A stretch of DNA of 64,000 nt from contig NZ_LZDB01000002.1 in NCBI RefSeq assembly GCF_001676655.1, positions 1,364,001 through 1,428,000 on the forward strand, in the 5' to 3' direction. The notes under the pieces were generated by a model that saw only the letters and a list, made by a program, of their open reading frames with translations, was not told the DNA's origin and made no database searches. The DNA is from Perlucidibaca aquatica (GTDB taxonomy: Bacteria; Pseudomonadota; Gammaproteobacteria; Pseudomonadales; Moraxellaceae). The translations under genes and the position numbers were made by a program. Shown here in pieces: positions 1 through 10,766 of the stretch. The first letter of the stretch is position 1. The number at the start of each line of letters is the position of its first letter.

Positions 1-192
1 GGCGAGCTGGAAGGCGTCAGCAAGCGCGAGATCCGTGTGCCACAGGAGCAGCTCGGGCAAATGTTGGCGCTATCGCGACAGACCGTGAATCAACTACTGC
101 GTCAGCTTGAAAGTCATGGCGTGGTGCGCCTTGGCCGGGGCGGCATCGAAATTCTTGATCTGGCGCAACTGGAGACGCTGGCTGACCTCTGA
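1..192 (+). CDS. Crp/Fnr-type transcriptional regulator, C-terminal fragment
   Basis: The window opens inside this gene; 63 codons remain before the TGA stop. The visible part is a winged helix-turn-helix: a Pro-Gln-Glu-Gln-Leu-Gly entry, then a recognition helix reading ALSRQTVNQLLRQLESHGVV, then the wing with GRGGIEI. This matches the DNA-binding end of Crp/Fnr regulators, where LSRxTVNxxLxxLExxG is typical. The cyclic-nucleotide-type sensor domain lies outside the window, so the ligand cannot be judged. Family assignment is fairly sure; regulon and subfamily are unknown. Confidence 0.8.
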   Translation, partial: GELEGVSKREIRVPQEQLGQMLALSRQTVNQLLRQLESHGVVRLGRGGIEILDLAQLETLADL

Positions 193-285
193 TAGCCGCC
201 TGATTGCGGCTTGTGTCGGCCAGCCGACGCTGACAAAGGCATCGATACGCAATACTGCTGTCGCACTCAAGCCTTGGAGACAGCC

Positions 286-780
286 ATGAAAACCCTCGTA
301 CAACATCTCGCGCAATACGCCAGCTACCATCGCAATCCGCGCAACGTCATCACCCACATCATTGGCATTCCCATTATTGTGATTTCCGCCGCGGCCCTAC
401 TCGCCAAACTCGCGCTAACGGTCAACGGCGTCACACTATCAGCCGCCATGGCCTTAGCCGCCGCCAGCATCGTGTTCTACCTGCGTTTAGATATCGGACT
501 GGGCTTGATCATGGCAGCGTTGATGACAGGCAGCGTAGTCATCGGCACGCAAATCGCGGCACTGCCGACGCAAGAATGGCTCTTGATCAGTGTCGGTAGC
601 TTCGTGGTGGGCTGGATTATTCAGTTTATCGGCCATTACTTTGAAGGGCGTAAACCGGCCTTTGTGGACGACATGAGTGGTTTAGCGATAGGCCCGCTGT
701 TTGTCACGGCAGAGGTCTTGTTCCTGCTGGGCCTGCGTCGCGAGCTGCGTGACGCCATGCTGCAAGACCAGCAGCCCTAA
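286..780 (+). CDS. Mpo1-like (DUF962) membrane protein
   Basis: A 164-residue protein. It opens with KTLVQHLAQYASYHRNPRN followed by VITHIIGIP, the N-terminal signature of the DUF962/Mpo1 (yeast YGL010w-like) family: a Tyr-x-x-x-His-x-x-x-Asn stretch and a His at the first membrane helix. About four hydrophobic segments follow (roughly residues 25-45, 48-68, 75-92 and 100-118), plus a second conserved patch FIGHYFEGRKPA. Yeast Mpo1 is a dioxygenase acting on 2-hydroxy fatty acids; activity of this bacterial homologue is inferred only from family. I chose ATG 286 because the motif begins right there; an in-frame upstream extension lacks any family similarity. It converges with the AraC-type gene and their stop codons overlap. 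Confidence 0.8.
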   Translation: MKTLVQHLAQYASYHRNPRNVITHIIGIPIIVISAAALLAKLALTVNGVTLSAAMALAAASIVFYLRLDIGLGLIMAALMTGSVVIGTQIAALPTQEWLLISVGSFVVGWIIQFIGHYFEGRKPAFVDDMSGLAIGPLFVTAEVLFLLGLRRELRDAMLQDQQP

Positions 781-1802
781 GCGGACTCAAGCCCTGCGCG
801 CTCTTCCCGCTTGCGCTTGCGATACTCGATCGGCGTTTCATTGGTCCAGCGTTTGAAAGCACGATAGAACGTGCTTGGTTCGGCAAAACCGGTGAGGTAA
901 ACGATCTGCTCAATGCTCTCGTCCGTGCGTGCCAACAGGCGGCGGGCGAGACGCGAGCGATAGTCCGCCAGAACATGATTGAAGCTGGTACCTGCATCTT
1001 CCAGCTCGGTACGCAACCGTCGAGCCGGCATGCCGATTCGCTGTGCCACGGCTTCAAGTGTGGTGTTACCCGACTCCAAGCTTTCGCCAATTGCACGCTT
1101 GACCGCACCGACCAGATCGAGTCGCGCCAGCTCAGCGAGCTTTTCGTTCGCCATTTTTTCATGCAAGCGCAGCAGGCTTGGCTCTGCATGCCAAACCTGA
1201 TGCTGCAATACCGACGGATTAAAGTAGACACGATTTTCACGACAACCCAAGGTCACGGGGCAACCGTACACTCGCAAATATTCCTCAGGCGGAGCGCCTT
1301 CAACATGGGTGAAATGCACCGCCAATGGCTTAAAGTGACCATCGGTTAGCGACCCAAAAAAGCGGATCACGCCCATCACCAAGGCTTCGGCAAAATGCCG
1401 CATCTTGGCAGCATCAGCGATATCCGCGAGATAGCATTGCTCACCGTCTAGGACGAGACGAGACGTAATGGCGTCGCTCAATAAGCGTTGATAGGCCAAG
1501 GCACGCTGCAAGCCTTCCCCAAAGGTCGGGCTGGACGAGATTAAATACTCCAGCACTTGGCCACGATACACCGGCAGATTTTCACCTAAGTGCAAGCCGA
1601 TATGCGGATCGCCCGATATTTCCTCTAAGGCTCTCCAGAATCTCGCCTGACCCGCAAACGGCGTGCGTTCCGGCGACTCCACATCCAACCACGCCGGGGA
1701 AACACGCGCCTGCAGCAGAATGGCATCCACGGGCAAGCCAGCCTTGAGCATGGCTTGATAGGCGAGACGGAGGAGAATGGGCGCATCGGTGCGCTCAGTC
1801 AT
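777..1802 (-). CDS. AraC-family transcriptional regulator
   Basis: A 341-residue regulator. Residues about 15-205 resemble the arabinose-binding-type N-terminal domain of the OruR/ArgR/VirS-like AraC group. Residues about 240-330 hold two helix-turn-helix units; the second carries the AraC hallmark IEQIVYLTGFAEPSTFYRAF followed by TPIEYR. The N-terminal half opens with a leucine-rich helix and a WLDVESPERTPF patch typical of this subgroup. The target and ligand are unknown; the convergent Mpo1-like gene is not obviously a target because the intergenic promoter space is on the far side (1803-1904), where only weak AT-rich sequence is seen. Start ATG at 1802. Confidence 0.88.
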   Translation of the reverse strand: MTERTDAPILLRLAYQAMLKAGLPVDAILLQARVSPAWLDVESPERTPFAGQARFWRALEEISGDPHIGLHLGENLPVYRGQVLEYLISSSPTFGEGLQRALAYQRLLSDAITSRLVLDGEQCYLADIADAAKMRHFAEALVMGVIRFFGSLTDGHFKPLAVHFTHVEGAPPEEYLRVYGCPVTLGCRENRVYFNPSVLQHQVWHAEPSLLRLHEKMANEKLAELARLDLVGAVKRAIGESLESGNTTLEAVAQRIGMPARRLRTELEDAGTSFNHVLADYRSRLARRLLARTDESIEQIVYLTGFAEPSTFYRAFKRWTNETPIEYRKRKREERAGLESA

Positions 1803-1904
1803 ACGAGAAATATCCTTGGTCTGCTGAAAGGTATGACTAGCAGTTGGCCCTTTTTACCGTGAAAACTGGCATTTGGGCAACCTGAAAGGCAACAATAACC
1901 AGAC

Positions 1905-2240
1905 TTAATCGGTATTGATGAGCGCCACCACATCAAATGCAGGCGTTTCATAGGGATGAGCCGCTTTTAATGCGGCCACCACCTCGGTAAGCAGGCTGCG
2001 AGCCAAGACCATCTCAACTCGGTATTCCGCCACTGACTCTTGCACACCGACAGCGCCCACAAAGGGCTGCGCGCCGGGCAAGGCGCGAAACTGGCCCTCG
2101 CCCAGCACCTGCCAGGAGCAGCGGTCATAGCCACCGAGCCGCCCGGCCCCAGCGGCAAAGAGCGCATCTTTGATCGCTTCGAGGTGGCTGGCCGGCACAA
2201 AGACCGTGAGCTTGAACAGGTCGCTCAGCCTGTCTGCCAC
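1905..2240 (-). CDS. NIF3-like (YqfO/CutA-fold) small protein
   Basis: A 111-residue protein matching the stand-alone insert domain of NIF3/YqfO proteins. KLTVFVPASHLEAIKDALF at residues about 10-28 and the C-terminal AAHPYETPAFDVVAL are the two recognisable blocks; GGYDRCSWQ lies between. Proteins of this kind are common conserved hypotheticals in gammaproteobacteria and adopt a CutA-like fold; no reaction is established. The likely start is GTG at 2240, six bases after the purL stop, so it is probably the downstream gene of a purL transcript, perhaps translated by re-initiation since no strong ribosome binding site is visible. Confidence 0.8.
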   Translation of the reverse strand: MADRLSDLFKLTVFVPASHLEAIKDALFAAGAGRLGGYDRCSWQVLGEGQFRALPGAQPFVGAVGVQESVAEYRVEMVLARSLLTEVVAALKAAHPYETPAFDVVALINTD

Positions 2241-2246
2241 GAAAGG

Positions 2247-5200
2247 TCAGCCGACGAACTGACGGGCGTTGCGGAACATGCGCGCCCACGGACCGTCTTC
2301 CAGCCACTCGTCCGGACGCCAGCTGTGCTGGATGGCGCGGAACACACGCTCCGGATGCGGCATCATGAGGGTGGCACGGCCGTCGGCCGAGGTCACACCG
2401 GCGATGCCGAACGGCGAGCCATTGGGGTTGAGCGGATACTGCTGCGTACGCTGGCCCTGGCCATCGACCCAGCCGAGCGCGACCAGGCCGCTGCCAGCCA
2501 GTGCCTGCAAATTCTCAGCACTGTCATGCGCGCGACCTTCGCCATGCGCGACGGCAATCGGCATGTACGAACCGGCCATGCCGGCGAGGAAGATCGACGG
2601 CGATGCCGGCACTTCCACCAGCGCCGTACGCGCTTCGAAGACTTCGCTGCGGTTGCGCACAAAACGCGGCCACAGATCAGCGCCAGGAACCAGCTCTTTC
2701 AGCTGCGACAGCATCTGGCAGCCGTTGCAGATACCCAGCGAGAAGCTGTCCGGACGCGCAAAGAAGGTAGCGAACTGATCACGCACGCGCTCGTTGAAGA
2801 GCACGGTCTTGGCCCAGCCGCCACCGGCACCGAGCACATCGCCGTAAGAGAAGCCGCCGCAGGCGACGAGGCCTTTGAAGCTGGCAAGATCGACGCGGCC
2901 GGCAATCAGGTCGCTCATGTGCACATCAATGGCGGTGAAGCCGGCGAGGTCGAAGGCAGCCGCCATTTCGACATGACCGTTAACGCCCTGTTCACGCAGG
3001 ATGGCCACGCGCGGACGCACGCCGCTGGCAATGAACGGTGCAGCGATGTTGTCGTTGAGATCGTAGCTGAGCTTGACGCTCAAACCTGCCTGTTCCGGAG
3101 CAGCAGGGTTTGCCAGCGCAGCAAACTCTTCCTGTGCGCAATCGGCGTTGTCACGCAGCGCCTGAATGCGATAGCTGGTTTCCGCCCAGAGCTGCTGAGC
3201 CTTGGCGCGAGCCAGCGTGAGCAGCTCGGCACCGGCTTTGACGAAGTGCAGCGTGTCATCGCCAGTGAGCGTGCCTATGGCGTGGACATGACCGGCCAGC
3301 GTGGATCCATTGAAGGCCTGCTGAACGGCCGCGACATCCGCATCGCGTACTTGCACGACCGCGCCCAGCTCTTCGCTGAACAGCGCAGCCAGCGTGTCCT
3401 CACCTAAACCGGTGAGATCCGCGCAGATGCCACTGCGACCGGCGAAAGCCATCTCCGCCAGCGTCGCGAACAGACCGCCATCGCCACGGTCGTGATAGGC
3501 CAGCAATTTACCGGCCACATTGAGCGCCTGAATGCCGTCGAAAAAATCCTGCAACAGCGCCGGGCTGTCCACATCCGCCGGCACCGAGCCGGTCTGGCCA
3601 TAAACCTGTGCCAGCGCCGAAGCGCCGAGACGGTTCTGGCCGCGACCGAGGTCGATCAGCAGCAGTGTGGTCGCGCCCTTATCGGTGCGCAGCTGCGGCG
3701 TCAGCGTGTAGCGAACATTGCTCACCGGCGCGAAACCGGTAACCACCAGCGACATCGGCGAGGTCACGGCCTTCTTCTCAGCGCCATCCTCCCAGACCGT
3801 GCGCATGGACATGGAGTCCTTGCCGACCGGAATGGTCAGATTCAGCGCCGGGCACAGCTCCATGCCGACCGCGTAGACGGCATCAAACAGGTCTTCATCC
3901 TGCTTGCCGGCACCCGCCGCCGCCATCCAGTTCGCCGACAGCTTAATGTCGGAGAGCTTGGCGATACGCGCCGCCGCAATATTGGTAATGGTCTCGCCCA
4001 CGGCCAGGCGGGCCGAAGCCGCCGCATTGAGGATAGCCACCGGCGTGCGCTCGCCCATCGCCATAGCCTCGCCGGTCTCGGTCTTGAAGCCGGTCGCAGT
4101 GACGGCGACATCGGCCACCGGCACCTGCCAGGGGCCGACCATCTGCTCGCGGGCAACGAGACCGGTCACCGAGCGGTCGCCGATGGTGATGAGGAATTGC
4201 TTGGACGCCACCGCCGGCAAGCGCAGCACGCGCGCGGCAGCATCGGCCAGCGTGATGCCCTCGGCATTGAAGGCCGGCTGCGCCAGCGCCTTGCGCTCGA
4301 AGCTGCGCTGCATCTTCGGCGTCTTGCCGAGCAGTACCTGCATGGGCATGTCGACCGGGTTGTTGCCGAACTGCGGGTCAGCCACAGTCAGGTGGCGTAC
4401 TTCTGTCGCCTCGCCTAGCACGGCAAACAGCGCCCGCTCGCGCTCACAGATGGACTGGAACAGCACCAGGCTGTCCGGCTCGATGGCCAGCACATAGCGC
4501 TCCTGCGCCTCGTTGCACCAGATCTCCACCGGTGCCATGCCCGACTCCAGGCTGGGGATGGCACGCAGGTTCAGCGTCGCGCCGAGTTCATGATCGTTGA
4601 CCAACTCCGGCATCGCGTTCGACAAACCACCGGCGCCAACATCGTGAATCGCCACGATGGGGTTGTTTGCACCCATGCTCCAGCAGGTGTCGATGACTTC
4701 TTGCGCGCGCCGCTCCATCTCCGGGTTGTCGCGCTGCACCGAGGCGAAATCGAGATTCTCGGCGCTGGCACCGCTGGCCATCGACGATGCCGCGCTGCCG
4801 CCGAGACCGATCAGCAGCGCCGGACCACCGAGCACGATCAGCAGATTTCCGGGCTGAATCGTGTTCTTCTGCACATGATCTTCACGGATGTTGCCGTAGC
4901 CGCCGGCAATCATGATGGGCTTGTGGTAGCCCGCCACTTCCGCACCATTAATGCCGTTCACGGTCATCTCAAAGCTGCGGAAATACCCGCACAGCGCCGG
5001 ACGGCCGAATTCGTTGTTGAACGCCGCGCCGCCGAGCGGGCCATCAATCATGATGTCCAGCGCGGTAACGATGCGGCCGGGCTTGCCATACGGCCTTTCC
5101 CAGGGCTGCTCGAAACCGGGAATATTCAGGTTCGATACCGTAAAGCCGGTGAGACCCGCCTTCGGCTTGCCGCCGCGACCGGTCGCGCCTTCATCGCGAA

Positions 5201-6155
5201 TCTCACCGCCGGAACCGGTGGATGCGCCGGGGAATGGCGAAATGGCGGTTGGGTGGTTGTGCGTTTCCACCTTCATCAGGATATGCACCGGCTCTTGGCT
5301 GAAGCCGTAGGTGGTGTCGCCGCCGACGCGGTAAAAGCGCTCAGCATCGTGACCGACGATCACCGCCGCATTGTCCTTGTAAGCGGAGAGGATGTCGGTG
5401 CTGTAATTCTCGTAGGTGTTTTTGATCATGCCGAACAGCGACTTGGGCGCCGGCTTACCGTCGATGGTCCACGAGGCATTGAAAATTTTGTGACGGCAAT
5501 GCTCGGAGTTCGCCTGCGCAAACATCATCAGCTCGATGTCGTTGGGGTTGCGACCGAGCTGGGTGAAGTTGTCGACCAGATAATCGATTTCGTCCGGGCT
5601 AAGCGCGAAGCCCTGCTCACGATTGGCGCTCACCAGGGCTTCGCGACCACCGCCGAGAATATCGACCGAGGCCAGCGCGCGCGGCGCTTCATGCGTGAAC
5701 AGCACGCTCGCGGCTTCGGCCGAATCAAGAACTACTTCCGTCATGCGATCGTGCAGCTTCGCGGTCAGTGCTTGCCATTCGGCGGCGCTCAGTGCTTCGG
5801 CACCGGCCAGCCAGTAGGCCGTGGCGCGTTCAATTCTGCGCACATCGGTCAGCCCAGTATTGCGCGCAATATCCGTCGCCTTCGATGACCACGGCGAGAT
5901 CGTGCCCGGACGCGGCACCACCACGGCGAGACGACCGTTGTCCAAACCATCCGCAGCTTCCTTATCCGCAGAGAGGGCATCGCCATAGGTCAGCAATGCC
6001 TGAAGCTGCGCCGGGGCTTCACTCAACTCAGTCTCAACCAAATGCAACCAGCGGGCACTCAGTGCCGTCAGTGCTGGGAAGTCGGCTTGCAGGTCTTGCA
6101 ACAGGCGGTTTTGACGAAAGACAGACAGCGCGGGCGCGCCAGACAAAATCAGCAT
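2247..6155 (-). CDS. purL: Phosphoribosylformylglycinamidine synthase
   Basis: Large single-chain FGAM synthase of 1302 residues (E. coli PurL is about 1295). It makes FGAM from FGAR, ATP and glutamine in purine synthesis, in the cytoplasm. The N-terminus [19 protein letters not shown] matches PurL. Two AIR-synthase-type halves follow, with [20 protein letters not shown] early in the first. A C-terminal glutaminase starts near residue 1030 with [17 protein letters not shown]; its nucleophile is the second Cys of GICNGCQML (about residue 1146) and the His/Glu pair is in MMPHPER (about 1266/1268). I chose ATG 6155; 29 upstream in-frame codons do not resemble PurL. A TACAAT hexamer at 6204-6199 on this strand may be the -10 element. 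Confidence 0.98.
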   Translation of the reverse strand: MLILSGAPALSVFRQNRLLQDLQADFPALTALSARWLHLVETELSEAPAQLQALLTYGDALSADKEAADGLDNGRLAVVVPRPGTISPWSSKATDIARNTGLTDVRRIERATAYWLAGAEALSAAEWQALTAKLHDRMTEVVLDSAEAASVLFTHEAPRALASVDILGGGREALVSANREQGFALSPDEIDYLVDNFTQLGRNPNDIELMMFAQANSEHCRHKIFNASWTIDGKPAPKSLFGMIKNTYENYSTDILSAYKDNAAVIVGHDAERFYRVGGDTTYGFSQEPVHILMKVETHNHPTAISPFPGASTGSGGEIRDEGATGRGGKPKAGLTGFTVSNLNIPGFEQPWERPYGKPGRIVTALDIMIDGPLGGAAFNNEFGRPALCGYFRSFEMTVNGINGAEVAGYHKPIMIAGGYGNIREDHVQKNTIQPGNLLIVLGGPALLIGLGGSAASSMASGASAENLDFASVQRDNPEMERRAQEVIDTCWSMGANNPIVAIHDVGAGGLSNAMPELVNDHELGATLNLRAIPSLESGMAPVEIWCNEAQERYVLAIEPDSLVLFQSICERERALFAVLGEATEVRHLTVADPQFGNNPVDMPMQVLLGKTPKMQRSFERKALAQPAFNAEGITLADAAARVLRLPAVASKQFLITIGDRSVTGLVAREQMVGPWQVPVADVAVTATGFKTETGEAMAMGERTPVAILNAAASARLAVGETITNIAAARIAKLSDIKLSANWMAAAGAGKQDEDLFDAVYAVGMELCPALNLTIPVGKDSMSMRTVWEDGAEKKAVTSPMSLVVTGFAPVSNVRYTLTPQLRTDKGATTLLLIDLGRGQNRLGASALAQVYGQTGSVPADVDSPALLQDFFDGIQALNVAGKLLAYHDRGDGGLFATLAEMAFAGRSGICADLTGLGEDTLAALFSEELGAVVQVRDADVAAVQQAFNGSTLAGHVHAIGTLTGDDTLHFVKAGAELLTLARAKAQQLWAETSYRIQALRDNADCAQEEFAALANPAAPEQAGLSVKLSYDLNDNIAAPFIASGVRPRVAILREQGVNGHVEMAAAFDLAGFTAIDVHMSDLIAGRVDLASFKGLVACGGFSYGDVLGAGGGWAKTVLFNERVRDQFATFFARPDSFSLGICNGCQMLSQLKELVPGADLWPRFVRNRSEVFEARTALVEVPASPSIFLAGMAGSYMPIAVAHGEGRAHDSAENLQALAGSGLVALGWVDGQGQRTQQYPLNPNGSPFGIAGVTSADGRATLMMPHPERVFRAIQHSWRPDEWLEDGPWARMFRNARQFVG

Positions 6156-6198
6156 GGATGGTCTCGCGGAGCATCGGAAGGAATAAAAAGTTGCGCAT

Positions 6199-6204
6199 AT
6201 TGTA
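6199..6204 (-). promoter_or_regulatory. possible -10 element for purL
   Basis: TACAAT on the minus strand, 44 bases before the purL ATG, in the 231-bp gap between the divergent purL and mltF genes. No convincing -35 hexamer stands 16-18 bases upstream, and I see no PurR-type palindrome. Weak call. I see no other structure in the gap. Confidence 0.3.
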
Positions 6205-6386
6205 GCGAAAAACCACTCGTTTCGGGCAGCGACTTTGGGCATTCATCGTGAAAGCATCGCCTCTTCAATCGCCCAAATTGTCCGACAATCAATCACATCT
6301 CATCTGACCTGCCTAGACAAGCTCCGTTGCGCTGACTAAAGTTCAACCAACTGCACTCCGATGGGTGCGCCAAAGCCAGGTCATAG

Positions 6387-7862
6387 ATGACTAACGCCCG
6401 TTCCAAAAAGCGCCTGCGACCGCATCGGAAACTGATGCAGCAGCTGCAAAGACTGAATTCACGCCACCTCCGCGTGACGCTAGGCTTATCTTTGGCGGCC
6501 GGTAGCATGGCCCTGCAACCCTCGCTCAACACCTTGCAGCAAGTTCGCAATTCGGGCGAATTGCACTTAGTTGGTGTCAGCAGCCCCACCACGTTCTATC
6601 AGCGCGATGGCAATGTGCACGGCCTGCAATTTGAATTGGCCCAACAATTTGCCAATGAACTCGGCGTCAAGCTAGTCATTGACCCCGTCAACGATGATCA
6701 ACAAGTCTTACACTCGGTGCGTCGTAATCACGCGCAGTTAGCGTTAACCGTTCATGCCGCGCACGACCAGCGCTTGAACCGTTTGCGTGTCAGTGCACCG
6801 CTGGTTGAGCTTGAGCAACAATTAATTCAACGCACAGATCGCTTCCAGCCAACCTCTTTAGACGACTTGCGCCAGAGCACCATTGCGGTCATTGCGGGCA
6901 GCAGTGAAGCGAAACGATTACGCAGTGCCCTTGCCGATGTTGAAGGCGTTCGCCTCGTGGAATTCAAGGAAGGCGACGGCTTGGACCTGCTCACCCTGCT
7001 AGACCAAGGCAAAATTGATTACGTCGGCATGACCGATCAGGAATTCGACGCTTATCGCCCCTTATTCCCTAATCTCCGTGACGGCTTGTCGTTTGCTAAG
7101 AGCGACGCCGTGGCATGGGTATTCTTAAAATCTGCCGACGAAAGCTTGTATCAGGCAGCCCAAAATTTTTTAACACGCAAGCAGTCTGACGGCACACTGG
7201 AGCGTCTCGCAGCTTTTTATGGCACCGGCGATGCCTTTAATCGCTATGGTGCAAAAAGCTTCCAAAAAGATATTTCCGTCAGGCTTCCGCGATATCAGCG
7301 TGAGTTTGAAAAGCAAAGCGCGCAGCACGGTTTGGATTGGCGTTTATTGGCCGCCATCTCCTACCAAGAATCTCACTGGGATCAGAACGCGATTTCCCCG
7401 ACCGGCGTACAAGGCCTGATGATGCTGACGCAAGACACGGCAAAGCTAATGGGGGTTAAAAACCGCACGCTACCTAAAGACAGCATCCAAGGTGGCACCG
7501 CTTACTTCAAGCAAATCTTGTCTAAGCTCCCGGCCAGCGTGCAAGAGCCTGACCGTACTTGGATGGCATTGGCAGCCTATAACATGGGCCCTGGCCACAT
7601 GATCGCTGCGCGCAAACTCACGCGCAAACTGCAAGGCGACCCCAACAGCTGGCTAGACGTTTCCCGCAACTTAGTGAACTTAGCGCAACACAATCGTGCA
7701 ACTGGCAAGCCAGCTCCCGATGTGAAGCAAGCTTTGCACTATGTTCAACAGGTCCGTCGCTATTATGATGCGATCGCACTGAATCATGATGCCGAGCGCG
7801 ATCAACAGCGTGTGGCTCAACTCGATTACGATATTACCCTGCCGGGCCGACTCACCCAGTGA
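6387..7862 (+). CDS. mltF: Membrane-bound lytic murein transglycosylase F
   Basis: A 491-residue envelope enzyme that cleaves peptidoglycan glycan strands. Residues about 50-285 form a solute-binding-protein-like module, starting LQQVRNSGELHLVGVSSPTT. Residues about 300-450 form the SLT catalytic domain, with Glu328 in ISYQESHWDQNAISPTG as the expected acid and later AAYNMGPGH. This two-module layout defines MltF. The N-terminus is odd: about 28 strongly basic residues precede a short hydrophobic stretch (LGLSLAAGSMAL, about 32-43), and there is no lipobox Cys. E. coli MltF also uses an uncleaved-type N-terminal anchor. In E. coli mltF lies beside purL, and here it is divergent from purL, which supports the assignment. 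Confidence 0.95.
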   Translation: MTNARSKKRLRPHRKLMQQLQRLNSRHLRVTLGLSLAAGSMALQPSLNTLQQVRNSGELHLVGVSSPTTFYQRDGNVHGLQFELAQQFANELGVKLVIDPVNDDQQVLHSVRRNHAQLALTVHAAHDQRLNRLRVSAPLVELEQQLIQRTDRFQPTSLDDLRQSTIAVIAGSSEAKRLRSALADVEGVRLVEFKEGDGLDLLTLLDQGKIDYVGMTDQEFDAYRPLFPNLRDGLSFAKSDAVAWVFLKSADESLYQAAQNFLTRKQSDGTLERLAAFYGTGDAFNRYGAKSFQKDISVRLPRYQREFEKQSAQHGLDWRLLAAISYQESHWDQNAISPTGVQGLMMLTQDTAKLMGVKNRTLPKDSIQGGTAYFKQILSKLPASVQEPDRTWMALAAYNMGPGHMIAARKLTRKLQGDPNSWLDVSRNLVNLAQHNRATGKPAPDVKQALHYVQQVRRYYDAIALNHDAERDQQRVAQLDYDITLPGRLTQ

Positions 7863-7895
7863 GCCTTTAGCCCGCAGGCACTTTAAGGAGTCCCT

Positions 7896-9341
7896 GTGAG
7901 CTTAGACGCCCAAATCAATGCCGCTATTGCGCCGGTATCTGATGCCATTTCATCCACCCTGTTCTATCCCATCGAGCTTGCAGGCACACCCTTCCCCTTG
8001 ATTCTGGGCTGGTTAGTCATCGCCAGTTTTATTTTCACCGGCTATTTTGGCTTTCTACAGTTACGCGGCTTAGGCCATTCCGTTCGACTCATTCAAGGCA
8101 AGTACCGCGCAAAAAATTGCGACGCTGCTGGTGAGGCTTCGCACTTCCAAGCCTTGTCCATGGCCTTATCTGGCACGGTTGGTTTAGGCAATATTGCCGG
8201 GGTTGCCGTTGCTATCAGCATTGGCGGCGCAGGCGCGACTTTTTGGATGATTCTTGCCGGCTTCCTCGGCATGGCAACGAAGTTTGTCGAATGCACCTTG
8301 GCCGTGAAGTACCGCAATGAATACCCCGATGGCAGCATCTCGGGCGGCCCCATGTACTACCTCACCAAAGGACTTGCCCAACGCGGCATGGGTACGTTTG
8401 GGCGAGCACTGGCCATTCTGTTTGCGCTCTGCTGTATTGGTGGATCCATCGGTGCCGGCAACATGTTCCAAGCCAACCAGTCGTTCCAACAAGTGGTCAA
8501 TGTCACGGGTGGCAGCGGCAGTTGGTGGGCAGATAAAGGCTGGCTGTTCGGTCTTATTATTGCTGTCGTCCTTGGCTGCGTCATTATTGGCGGCGCTCGA
8601 TCCATCGCGCGTGTTGCCGAAAAAATTGTGCCGTTTATGGTGCTGCTCTACGTCAGTGCAGCGCTGTTCGTTATCGCCAGCAACATCGAACATATTGGCT
8701 ATGCCGTTCAACAAATTTTGGAAGGCGCATTCACCAGCGCAGGTGTCACGGGCGGGGTGCTGGGCGCACTGATTCAGGGCTTTAAGCGCGCCGCTTTCTC
8801 TAACGAAGCAGGCATAGGCTCAGCCGCCATTGCTCACGCAACGGCACGCACCAAGCACCCAATCAGCGAAGGCTATGTGGCCTTGCTGGAGCCCTTTATT
8901 GACACCGTAGTGATTTGTACCATGACCGCCCTCGTGATCATTATCACTGGTCGTTTGGATAGCGAACTCACCGGCGTTCAGCTCACCTCCGATGCCTTTG
9001 GTAGTGCTGTTTCCTGGTTCCCCCTGGTGCTGGCGGTTTCGGTGGTCATGTTTGCCTTTTCTACGATGATTTCTTGGTTTTACTACGGCCTTAAAGCACT
9101 GACCTACATCACCGGAGAAAGACCCGGCGTGGAGCTCGCCTTTAAATTATTTTTCTGCTCCTGCGCCGTCATCGGCAGCAGCATGAGCTTAGGCCCCGTC
9201 ATAGATTTCTCAGATGCCATGATTTTCTTAATGGCCATCCCCAATATTATTGGACTGTATATTTTGATGCCCGAGGTGAAACGCGACCTGAAAATTTATC
9301 AGGCTAAATTGCGCTCGGGCGAAATCGCTCGCACGCGCTGA
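7896..9341 (+). CDS. Alanine/glycine:cation symporter (AGCS family)
   Basis: A 481-residue polytopic inner-membrane protein of the sodium-coupled alanine/glycine symporter family (TC 2.A.25). The clear signatures are ALSGTVGLGNIAGVAVAIS near residues 88-106, then GATFWMILAGFLGMATKF and GGPMYYLTKG, and the C-terminal FSTMISWFYYGLKALTYI followed by MAIPNIIGLYIL. About 10-11 hydrophobic segments can be counted. The start is GTG at 7896 with AAGGAG five bases upstream (7885-7890). It follows mltF by 33 bases and may share its transcript. Substrate choice between Ala and Gly cannot be settled by eye. Confidence 0.93.
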   Translation: MSLDAQINAAIAPVSDAISSTLFYPIELAGTPFPLILGWLVIASFIFTGYFGFLQLRGLGHSVRLIQGKYRAKNCDAAGEASHFQALSMALSGTVGLGNIAGVAVAISIGGAGATFWMILAGFLGMATKFVECTLAVKYRNEYPDGSISGGPMYYLTKGLAQRGMGTFGRALAILFALCCIGGSIGAGNMFQANQSFQQVVNVTGGSGSWWADKGWLFGLIIAVVLGCVIIGGARSIARVAEKIVPFMVLLYVSAALFVIASNIEHIGYAVQQILEGAFTSAGVTGGVLGALIQGFKRAAFSNEAGIGSAAIAHATARTKHPISEGYVALLEPFIDTVVICTMTALVIIITGRLDSELTGVQLTSDAFGSAVSWFPLVLAVSVVMFAFSTMISWFYYGLKALTYITGERPGVELAFKLFFCSCAVIGSSMSLGPVIDFSDAMIFLMAIPNIIGLYILMPEVKRDLKIYQAKLRSGEIARTR

Positions 9342-9408
9342 AGCAGTCCTTCTCTGTTTAAGCTTTCGCCGTGGTTTGTCGCATGACGCCTCGGCGTAAG
9401 CTCGCTAA

Positions 9409-10578
<1,170 letters not shown>

Positions 10579-10591
10579 GCAAGACTGAATG

Positions 10592-10611
10592 AAGGGAAAT
10601 GGATTTCCCTT
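10592..10611 (+). other. hairpin after dapE without a U-run
   Basis: A perfect 9-bp inverted repeat (AAGGGAAAT, two-base centre, ATTTCCCTT) begins 14 bases after the dapE stop. No T-run follows, so it is not a standard intrinsic terminator. It may protect the dapE mRNA 3' end or act as a weak stop before the sigma-factor promoter. Confidence 0.35.
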
Positions 10612-10724
10612 ATAGGCAAAAAGCCTTCTGAACATCGCTTTTTGTACACCCTTTGTCTAGCACATACACATCATCACTAGCGAAATCCGTGTTCCTTTGC
10701 TTCCTTTCAGCCGATATAAGCCAA

Positions 10725-10747
10725 GACGTAAAGGCTGAATTTACGTC
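10725..10747 (+). promoter_or_regulatory. 8-bp inverted repeat in front of the RpoS-like gene
   Basis: GACGTAAA (10725-10732), seven bases, TTTACGTC (10740-10747): a perfect inverted repeat ending 19 bases before the ATG at 10767. The ribosome binding site AGGGA lies at 10755-10759, just outside. It could be an operator or an mRNA leader hairpin near the start of translation. Confidence 0.5.
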
Positions 10748-10766
10748 ATAGATCAGGGATGATGAT

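Noticed and set aside
2040-5888. Several 300-450-codon open frames antisense to purL
   Set aside because: Same composition artefact; purL is intact with all motifs on the minus strand.
6156-6242. A 29-codon upstream extension of purL
   Set aside because: Family similarity starts at ATG 6155; the extension is non-homologous.
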